DNA from: Telmatactis stephensoni
Taxonomy: Eukaryota > Cnidaria > Anthozoa > Actiniaria > Isophelliidae
NCBI GenBank assembly: GCA_029948255.1
Contig: JALIZF010001760.1
Coordinates: 186,001-250,000 of the forward strand
DNA length: 64,000 bases
Direction: 5' to 3'
The notes beneath the pieces were generated by a model. That model was given only the letters and a program-made list of their open reading frames with translations, did not search any database and had not been told where the DNA came from. Within the stretch, counting starts at the first letter, position 1, and each line of letters begins with the position of its first letter. The position numbers were made by a program, and so were the translations under genes. This document shows, piece after piece, positions 56,316 to 64,000 of the stretch.

Positions 56316-58184
56316 CAGAAATTCCTCAATCAAATGTCCCTCTTGAAAGAGGCAGGCTTTACGAGTTACTTTTAAGACTATTAGCTAACTATTTACACAG
56401 ACTTGTACATTTTAGAAGACTTTTTAGGACAGGTACAGTTCATGTCATGAGAGTGGAAATCAACATCAATTTTTAATAATTATATAATTATAAAAGTATC
56501 TTGTTGAAGTTACTTTTGAATAATGATGAAGTAAAATTGACAACAAATTATATATTTGGGCAACTTGCAGAACATTTATGGTTATTTCCACCTGTTAGAT
56601 AGTAATATCTCTAATAAATGCCTGTAAGGTAGACACCTCTCTACACACCCCTTTAGGGTGGACACCTCACAGACCTGAACACCTTCCTAGTACATGCCTT
56701 TACAATGGACAACTTTCAGAAAGAGTCCCTCTAGTCAACCATGCATAGGACTTCAGGGGTGACTTCAATAGAACTTTTACTCTTGTAATCTAGAAGTGTA
56801 GCAATTGTTCTTTGCAGCTATAGCAATAGCTATACCTGTAAATGACGTTTTCTTGAAGTCACCCCAGTGCACTTTTTCTGTTCGTTACTCTTTGAGGTAT
56901 TGATCTTAATAAGGTGGATACATTCATTAAGATGTAATCCTGAGAGTGTATTCTATAAACTAGTATATAGCTAATAATAGTACAAACATGGACCATTTCA
57001 TAATCATGAACATGTATAAAAGCTAATATCGAAATGGGTCCTGGGTACACTAGTGACAATTGGATTTTCATGTGTTTATCCTATGAATCGCGCCTGGGAT
57101 ACCAAAATACGTCTAAGTCACTGTTTGAAACTTCCATGTGGACGCGTCAACTGTTTTGTTAGTGTTCATTGCGGTATAGGCTTAGAACTATGTTCAATGA
57201 TTTTAAAAGGGTCAATATTTTTTAAATTAATTAAGTTTATATGCTCAATGTTGCTGTTGTCATTTCTGATGAAGCGTCACTCCGTAGACATCAAGGACTG
57301 TGTTATATACACTTAAGAAAATGTGAAACGATCAGTATAGTTTTTTGTTTGTTTTGTTATTATTTTTTGTTTGTTGTTTTTGACTGCATAAATCGGCCGA
57401 TGAAGTGCAATCACCTAGCCTTTCATATCGATGTATTACTAAAGAAATTATTTCAGCTTTTTACAACCGAATGCTCTCAATTCTTTTGTAAAATCGAGCA
57501 TTTTTCGAGAGTTGATTGACGTCTGTCATAATGCAAGCTACAATAGTCGCGCTTCATCAGAAACGGCAGTAACACAAGTGGCCGGCCAAACAGCATCGAT
57601 GGATTATGAAGTTATGGTTTCTCGATTTTAAAATCTTCAAAGATTCAAAGATCCGCTGATGCTAATAGTTACTGTGATATCCTTTAACGGTTTAAATAAT
57701 GTAAATAGAATGAAGAATCGTGCCGTCATCAGAAAAAGGGCTAGTAGATACATGAAAATTATTATAGCATATAAATACAAGAAATGGAAAAATGAGTGGG
57801 AAAGTTTCCAAATATGTAAGTGATAGGAATATACTCTGCGAATATAATGAAATGTTTTCCAAAGTTCGCAAGTTTTTCCCGAATTGCGGTAAACGCGCGC
57901 AACTGGCTTTCAGACTACATTTCAAACCTTCAACGCTGTATATCCAAAACATTTGAATGCTGCAGACATTGACGAAGAGCATTATCTTTTGTTTTATTTT
58001 TGTGTTATTACTGATGTTTCATGGGTTTAGAGTGGTTGTCATGTAACCCGTACATGAAGAGGAGAGTTTTTTCACGTTCACGCACTGGGCAACAAGAATA
58101 ACTGTTGTACAAATGCTAAAGTTATTACTTTCAGAAAGTTTAGGTTGTTTGTAAGTGGTTTTGATTGATAAAACTGAGTTGGAT
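56316..58184. other. 3' UTR of the Bfr1-like gene, then intergenic
   Basis: 56316 to about 56640 is a likely 3' UTR with AATAAA near 56614. Further on, an inverted pair (tttctgatgaagcg at 57262 and cgcttcatcagaaa at 57550) hints at one more TIR element. No gene is evident. Confidence 0.45.
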
Positions 58185-58290
58185 TGTAACGTGATACTTA
58201 ACTTCCTTTAGACTATCTGTATCATTATCGGTATCGGATTACTTGATCATGTATTGACTTGTATTAGCTCTTGGTTTCTCAATAAACGCA
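58185..58290 (+). repeat. 5' LTR, ~106 bp
   Basis: Begins TGTAACGTGATACTTAACTT and ends near AATAAACGCA. The first ~100 bases look identical to the 3' LTR. AATAAA lies at the end. Confidence 0.83.
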
Positions 58291-58341
58291 TACAGAGAAC
58301 CATACATGGTGTCAGCATGGTAGAACTCAAGCCTAGACAAA

Positions 58342-59247
58342 ATGGCAGACAAAGAAAAGCCCTCAACATCAGCAAGCTCGTTCAACGCGGGGTTACCAGA
58401 GCCTGTCTTGAATCTACAACCACCATCCGATCTTGACGTCAGCGACAGCCGCCGAGCTAAAATTCGGACAGTCTTTCGCCAACGATGGGAGTTTTACGCT
58501 ATCATTACTCAGTCAGCCAAGCAACCAGAGGATTACCAAGTAGCCCTCTTTCTATATTCGATAGGAACTGAAGCAGTAAAGACATTCAATACTTTTGTCC
58601 CTACTGACGAGGACCAAAAGAGCCTTCAAGCCATCATCGAAGCCTTCGACAAATTTGCCATGGGAGAAAAAAATGAAACATACGAACGTTATAAATTCAA
58701 CAGCAGAAACCAGCAAGAGAACGAATCAGTTTCAGTCCACATCACAGAACTCCGTCTCCTAGCACAGACATGTAATTTTTGTGTATGCCTTTATGACACG
58801 CTGATTGGGGACAGAATAGTCCTTGGAATAAGAGACCATGACACAAGAACGTGCCTTCTACAGACAAAAAAACGTACGCTCACTCAGTGTATCGACATGT
58901 GCCTAGCAAGTGAAGCTACCAAGTCGCAACGTAAGGCCCTAGACAAGCAACAGCATGAACCGATGGTCCACGAATTAAAGCAAACTCGGAGGTCAAATAC
59001 ACAACCACAGGAACAAAGGAACAGAACAGACATAGACAACGATAGAAAGCGAACTAGAAAACCGCATAAATGCCGCTACTGTGGTCGTTTGCACAAGCCC
59101 AACAGAAAGGAATGCCCAGTTTGGGGAAAATTCTGCTCTGATTGTGGCATAAAGAACCATTTGGCTGATGTATGCCTACAAAAGGCCAAGAACGTCCAAA
59201 CAAACACAGTGGGTGATGAAAGCGATGTTGACACCGACTCAATCTGA
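58342..59247 (+). CDS. Gag of the LTR retrotransposon
   Basis: 301 residues, intact frame. A capsid-like region (about 45-190) precedes a basic linker, then two zinc knuckles: a CX2CX3HX6C variant (CRYCGRLHKPNRKEC) and a classic CX2CX4HX4C (CSDCGIKNHLADVC). It would package element RNA. It overlaps the protease frame by about 80 bases. Confidence 0.83.
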   Translation: MADKEKPSTSASSFNAGLPEPVLNLQPPSDLDVSDSRRAKIRTVFRQRWEFYAIITQSAKQPEDYQVALFLYSIGTEAVKTFNTFVPTDEDQKSLQAIIEAFDKFAMGEKNETYERYKFNSRNQQENESVSVHITELRLLAQTCNFCVCLYDTLIGDRIVLGIRDHDTRTCLLQTKKRTLTQCIDMCLASEATKSQRKALDKQQHEPMVHELKQTRRSNTQPQEQRNRTDIDNDRKRTRKPHKCRYCGRLHKPNRKECPVWGKFCSDCGIKNHLADVCLQKAKNVQTNTVGDESDVDTDSI

Positions 59248-60064
59248 TTACACGGGTTGCGTGACAGTTGAACAAGCAATAAACGAGTTCACAGGAAGTC
59301 AAACTGCAGAGCCCATATATGCTGAAATGATCGTAAATGGAGACCCGATCAAGTTCCATGTCGACTGTGGAGCATCTGTAAGTGTTTTGCCGTCAAAGTT
59401 CCTAAAGTCCGAATCGTTAAAATCTACCAAGAAAAAACTCGTCATGTGGAACAAGACCGTACTCAAGCCCAAAGGAACGGCGGAAGTAACTATACTCAAT
59501 CCCAAAACGAACCGGAAGCACGTAATTGACTTTGTAATTGTCGACGAACTTTTGATGCCATTGCTAGGATCATACGCAATTCAACACATGGAAATCATCG
59601 AAGTCAAACGAGAAAATTTCAAGTGTGTTTCATCTGTTAACCAAGAGCCATCAGCCAAAGCGATCCTTGGCGACAAAGCTGACATCATTGCACGCTACAA
59701 AGATGTATTTAACGGAGAGCTTGGCACTCTGGCAGGAGAACAACGTTTGACCGTTGACCCCGATGCCACTCCATCGGTATCGCCGTCCAGACGGGTTCCA
59801 CTCGCGATGAAACCGAAACTACAAGCAGAGTTGGATCGCCTAACAGATCTGGGAGTGATCGCGCCGGTCGATGAGCCCACAGACTGGGTCAGTAACATCG
59901 TCGTTGCAACCAAGTCATCAGGAGACCTTAGGGTTTGCATTGACCCTAAGGAGCTAAACAAAGCCCTCAAGCGTGAAAGATATCCAATACCTGTCATTGA
60001 CGACGTGTTGCCTGAGCTAGCCAAAGCCAGACTCTTCACCAAAGTCGACGCCAAGAACGGATAA
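59168..60064 (+). pseudogene. Pol part 1: aspartic protease and start of reverse transcriptase
   Basis: The protease active site reads FHVDCGASVSVLP (DCGA for the usual DS/TGA). The reverse transcriptase begins near LDRLTDLGVIAPV, with the motif GDLRVCIDPKELNKAL. The frame stops at 60062-60064, where one extra base relative to the family breaks the conserved motif; translation would resume in the next frame. Confidence 0.82.
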
Positions 60065-60953
60065 CTGGCATGTAGTTTTAGACGAGGAGTCAAGTAAGCT
60101 CACAACATTCGACACTCCTTTTGGCCGGTACCTCTGGAAGCGCCTACCTTTTGGTCTGTCCGTAGCCTCCGAGATCTTCCAAAAGCGTTTAAATCAAGCG
60201 CTAGACAAGCTGGATGGTCTCCTTTCTGTTCATGACGACATGGTTATCTATGGCGTTGGAGAGACTGACGAGGCAGCACTAGAAGACCATGATCGTAAAC
60301 TTGCCGCCTTCCTTGAGAGATGTAGAGAACGAGGCATCAAATTGAATAAGGCGAAGATGGAGCTTAGATGCACAGAGATTACATACCTGGGTCACGTGGT
60401 GACCAATCAGGGGCTTAAAGCAGACCCAGAAAAGGTTGAGGCTATTAAGAATATGCCAGCACCAGAGGACATCAAAGCAGTGCGCAGACTCTGTGGTTTC
60501 GTAAACTACCTCGCCAGATTCTTGCCAAACTTGTCTGATGTTCTCGAGCCCATTAGACAGCTGACCCGCCAGGATGTCGAGTGGCAGTGGAACAGCACAC
60601 ACGACAAGGCATTCCAGTCTATCAAACAGATGATCTCAAGTGCTCCAGTGCTGAGATACTACGATGCAGAAGAGGAACTAACTGTCCAATGTGATGCGAG
60701 TGATAAAGGCCTTGGGGCAGCTCTACTCCAGAATGGTCAGCCTCTTGCTTTTGCCAGCCGAGCACTGACGGATACAGAAACGAGATATGCCCCAATAGAA
60801 AAAGAAATGCTCGCAGTGGTATTCGCGCTAAACACATTCAACCAGTATGTCTACGGCCGACCAGTGACAGTTAATAGTGACCACAAACCACTGGAAGCCA
60901 TTGCACAGAAGCAGCTGAGGAATGCTCCCAAACGCCTCAGGGTATGCTTCTAA
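60065..60953 (+). pseudogene. Pol part 2: reverse transcriptase palm and RNase H
   Basis: Contains FDTPFGRYLWKRLPFGL and the catalytic VHDDMVIYG (a YXDD variant, near 60232-60258), then LGHVVTNQGL, FVNYLARFLPNL and RNase H motifs TVQCDASDKGLGAALLQ and YAPIEKEMLAVVF. The frame ends at 60951-60953 in another shift; a further in-register stretch (KYDFNIVYKPGTKMYLADTL) follows in a different frame. Confidence 0.82.
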
Positions 60954-61600
60954 AGATCCAGAAGTATGACTTCAACATCGTCTACAAGCCAGGCACAAAG
61001 ATGTATCTGGCAGACACACTAAGCAGAGCGTATATTTGCGCACAACGAAGTCCCTGCGAGGAGTTGAGCATGTCAACGACACAAAGTTTGTCCTCATGAC
61101 AGACAGAACAAAGGAACGAATCAGAGAAAGCACCGCGCAAGATGACGTGCTGCAACAACTGACAAAGGCTGTCCTGAAAGGCTGGCAAGATAACGCTTAT
61201 GATGTACCAGCGACGCTGATGCTTACTACTGTTTTCCGCGACGAACTAGCAGTACATGATGGGCTAGTATATAGAGGAGAACGACTTGTAATCCAAAGAG
61301 TCGAGACCAATGATGCGCGAGTCACTGCACAGCTTCCCATATTGGCATCAAAGGCTGTCTGCGAAGGGCCAGAGAGAGCAGTACTGGCCGTCAATGAATG
61401 CCGATAATACGGGCCTTGTGGCCCAATGCGAGACCTGCCGGTCATTTGAAAACTGCCCAAGCCAAAGAGACGCTACCGGAGCCATCCACCAACAGACAGG
61501 CCCTGGGAGAAGGTCTCAGCTGACCTTTTCACACTGAATGGCAAAGAGTACCTAGTGGTATGCGACTACTTCTGTTGTACTGACTGTCAATTAGATCTTA
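60954..61600 (+). pseudogene. Pol part 3: frameshifted and truncated integrase
   Basis: Remnants in at least three frames: a connection region (61036-61407), then YWPSMNAD ... CETCRSF of the H2C2 zinc-binding domain (about 61370-61450) and WEKVSADLFT, the first strand of the catalytic core. Sequence then jumps to the polypurine tract, so the DDE core is deleted. Confidence 0.75.
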
Positions 61601-61612
61601 AAGGAGGGGGGA

Positions 61613-61720
61613 TGTAACGTGATACTTAACTTCCTTTAGACTATCTGTATCATTATCGGTATCGGATTACTTGATCATGTATTGACTTGTATTAGCTCTT
61701 GGTTTCTCAATAAAAGTGCA
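61613..61720 (+). repeat. 3' LTR, ~108 bp
   Basis: TGTAACGTGATACTTAACTT through AATAAA is identical by eye to the 5' LTR; the last few bases differ (agtgca versus cgca). Confidence 0.83.
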
Positions 61721-62680
61721 TGTTAATTCAAAGTGAAATTTGAATCGAAAATGAGTTTTAGACCCTAGCTCTTTCGCTCAATTGTCATATAATTCATTCA
61801 CGGCTTCAAAGTTCCTAAATTTGAATGAAAATACGGGATATCCACTTTGTACAACTCAAAAGACTGTTTTAAATAGGCATTGCATCTTAGTAGATCATGC
61901 AATTCCTAGCCGATAAAAATAAACTTTGAGTGTTAATCCAAAACGAAAATTTGAATTAAAACTTGCTCGAGGGACTAGTTTTTGGTACTTTTAGCCAATA
62001 TTACTCGATATTGAAAAAAGTCTCCTCTTTTACTGCGCAGTAAAGTGTGATAGTCAAATAACAAAAGAACAATGGAATAGGGGTGCATGTATTAAGGTGT
62101 AATACACGTGTTTCACGGGTTAATTATTGAAAACCACTCTAATAGAGTAGTTTCATAAACCTGTGAAATACGCTTATTTATAGTGCTACTTCCTTTATTT
62201 CTTTGTTTCTTATTTCTTATTTATTTGTTACTCTAACAAGTACACTTTGCTTCACTATCTACGCTAAATGATCTTAATTTTTTAGTCAAGAACAAATACA
62301 AGAGAAAAATAAGTACAATTCTCAGTGTATATGTAAATTTTCTACTAAAAATTAATAAAAGACTATATATTTTACTCCATATAACTAGTGATTTATCTGT
62401 AATAAAATTAGGAATAATTTATTGTTGTCAAGGATTAGAAAAACACACGAAAAAGTGGTTTTAAGCGGTTACACATCCACACGAAAACGCTGATCGTTTC
62501 ACGTTTCGTTTTGAAAACACTTTTCAAAATGACTATTTTCGATAACACCCATCTATCATCAATTCCGTGAGGACAGTCGTAAACGCTTCTTATCGAAAAC
62601 GCTGGACCGTGTGACTCACTACACAAACGTTTGCGCATGTTCAAAAACGAAGTGAAAACGATCTTGTGGAAGAAGATATA
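61721..62680. other. Intergenic, no gene seen
   Basis: A/T-rich, with a short inverted pair (aatacacgtgtttcacgggt / aacctgtgaaatacg, 62101-62170). Nothing else is evident. Confidence 0.5.
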
Positions 62681-62897
62681 TTAGGCTAAGATCAAACGTC
62701 GTACTTAATTGAGCCGTACTTATTGAGGAATTTCAGGTCGACCCAAACAATTTAGTTCGACAGGCCAGGCCAAACGTCGTACTAAATGAGTCGATCCGAA
62801 AACTCGGTTGATTAACTGAGTTCAAGTGTAGCACGCCCGAGTCAGTCGTATAAAACGACTTAGTCGTACCAAATTCATCAGTCGCATCTAATTTGGG

Positions 62898-62975
62898 CAT
62901 CCTCGGGGACCCAGGAAAGGAAAAGGGGAAAAGGACGTCCTCCCCCTCCCCCATCGCCCTGGGTCCCCGAGGATG
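62898..62975. mobile_element. 78-bp MITE nested in 62684-63880
   Basis: CATCCTCGGGGACCCAGG ... CCTGGGTCCCCGAGGATG, with TAATTTGGG duplicated on both sides (62889-62897 and 62976-62984). Confidence 0.78.
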
Positions 62976-63025
62976 TAATTTGGGTCAAACGTCGAACTTT
63001 ACATGAATTTATTTCTTTGAATTAA

Positions 63026-63837
63026 GGGACCATTCATTTTTTATCAGGGAGAGGGGGGCGGTGGAAATATGGGGGGGGGGGGCATTCAAAAAAATCAGGC
63101 CTATAGAGGGGGGGCCACATGTAGAAGAATCAATGTCAAAAGGGGGGGGGGCATTCAAAAACACCATACCAATGAGCTTTTATCAGTTATTTTTAAGTAA
63201 AGGAAACAGAATAGAACATTTCTGAGTTACTACTTTACTGCCTATCGCTGAGCGGCTCGCGCTTCGCGCTCGCAAATTAAAATGTACTGATATTACAAAA
63301 TCCGAAACTAGTTATATGTGCTAACTACTCATTTACTGAATCAGAAATGTAGTACTTTTGAGTTACTTTCATGCCTTACTTTGACGAGCGGCTCGCGCTT
63401 CGCGCTCGCACAATGTCGTTATTGTATATGGTTTCTGAAAATGTTCTGCTTGCTCTCAGAAGAGCAAGAGCTTTATTCTTTACAGAAAATTGATCCACCC
63501 TGATTCCGAAACGAATCCCCATTCAGAATGCAGCCTACCGGCCTGTACGAAATAATCTGACATTAAAGTACATGGATTGCTAACGGGCCTGTACGAAATA
63601 ATCTGACATTAAAGTACATGGATTGCTAACATTTATAAAACTACAACACACTTTTGATATCCTTTTAGGGATCATTCATTTTTTATCAGGGAGGGAGGGG
63701 AGCGGTGGAATTTTTTTGGGGGGAGAGGGGGGGTGATTAAAAAAAATCAGGCTTATAGAGGGGGGGCTAGTTTTTCTTGTATGGACTCCTGCTGGAATTC
63801 CACCGCCCCCCCTCCCTGATAAAAAATGAACGGTCCC
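63026..63837. mobile_element. Nested TIR element, GGGACCATTCATTTTTTATC ends
   Basis: GGGACCATTCATTTTTTATC and inverse. A third, internal copy of the end (63668) suggests a partial duplication. The interior has ggggggg tracts and two gagcggctcgcgcttcgcgc blocks (63250 and 63385). Confidence 0.7.
63541..63632. repeat. Tandem duplication of 46 bp
   Basis: 63541-63586 and 63587-63632 look identical (gcctgtacgaaataatctga ...). Confidence 0.88.
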
Positions 63838-63900
63838 TAATTAGTACGGCTCATGTGAAGTACGACGTTTGACCCTAGCCTTAGTCGTTTACCGTTACAT

Positions 63901-64000
63901 AGAGCAGATTTCGTATGAGTGTGAAACGGATCGCGCCATGCCGTGACCGTGTCAATGCCGTGATGTCTATAATCAACCCACCAATGGCGAAGTAACTCGT
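63901..64000. mobile_element. Partial TIR element, AGAGCAGATTTCGTATGA family
   Basis: Matches the left end of 50985-51131 through gccgtgatgtctata, then diverges. Its right end is not in the window. Confidence 0.55.

Larger units (their letters stand above)
58185..61720 (+). mobile_element. Defective Ty3/gypsy-type LTR retrotransposon, ~3.5 kb
   Basis: LTR (58185-58290), gag, protease, reverse transcriptase, RNase H, truncated integrase, polypurine tract (61601-61612, aaaggagggggga type) and LTR (61613-61720) stand in the usual order. Gag and the first pol frame overlap in a +1 relation. Pol is broken by several shifts, and the integrase catalytic core is missing. No target duplication is evident. 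Confidence 0.88.
62684..63880. mobile_element. TIR element containing two nested elements
   Basis: GGCTAAGATCAAACGTCGTA at left and the inverse gtacgacgtttgaccctagc at right, with TTA on each side. Inside are 62898-62975 and 63026-63837, and further copies of the aacgtcgtac motif (62771). Confidence 0.65.

Noticed and set aside
59054..59505. Minus-strand frames opposite gag and protease
   Set aside because: Shadows of the retrotransposon coding strand.
1..64000. CRISPR arrays, bacterial operons, riboswitches or ribosome binding sites
   Set aside because: The sequence is eukaryotic; the tandem repeats are minisatellites and microsatellites without spacers.

Overview
This window is animal nuclear DNA, A+T-rich, with GT-AG introns, single-exon receptor and TRIM genes, and very dense repeats. 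The gene content suggests a cnidarian, most likely a stony coral or close relative: a Tudor-domain protein, a histamine N-methyltransferase-like enzyme, a TRIM-NHL protein, tandem rhodopsin-like GPCRs, a Bfr1-like coiled-coil protein, a Ty3/gypsy element and Penelope-like element remains. The taxon is inferred from this mix; no sequence search was run.

Layout. 1-13,953 (+): the last 14 exons of a gene with three extended Tudor domains (germline/piRNA type); its 5' end lies to the left of the window. The introns are full of inverted-repeat elements, two minisatellites and a SINE. 14-19 kb: repeats with no gene I can support. 19,341-20,231 (-): intronless HNMT-like methyltransferase, with a long CTT/AAG tract just past its stop. 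20.6-21.2 kb: 3' end of a Penelope-like element with a GIY-YIG domain and a hammerhead-like motif. 21-28 kb: dispersed repeats, SINEs and nested TIR elements. 28,127-30,397 (+): intronless TRIM-NHL protein behind a CRE plus X-box promoter. 30.6-35.5 kb: repeats.

35.5-47.2 kb (+): three direct copies of one GPCR locus. Copy A has a complete seven-helix region but a broken N-terminal frame. Copy B has an intact start but lost helices 3-4 and most of helix 5. Copy C keeps only 5' sequence. 49,091-56,315 (+): Bfr1-like coiled-coil gene in at least 12 exons, with two apparent +1 shifts. 58,185-61,720 (+): a defective Ty3/gypsy-type element with LTRs identical by eye over their first ~100 bp, gag, a frameshifted pol and a truncated integrase. 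62.7-63.9 kb: elements nested in elements.

The genes do not form an operon or an evident pathway. Two patterns link the region. First, short non-autonomous elements are abundant, many flanked by TTAA (piggyBac-like) and others by 5-9 bp duplications (hAT-like). Second, single-base shifts recur in otherwise well-preserved reading frames, which could be real decay or assembly indel error. Exon joins were made by eye from splice consensus and reading phase. TIR element borders are accurate to a few bases where a target duplication is stated and to about 10-20 bases elsewhere.
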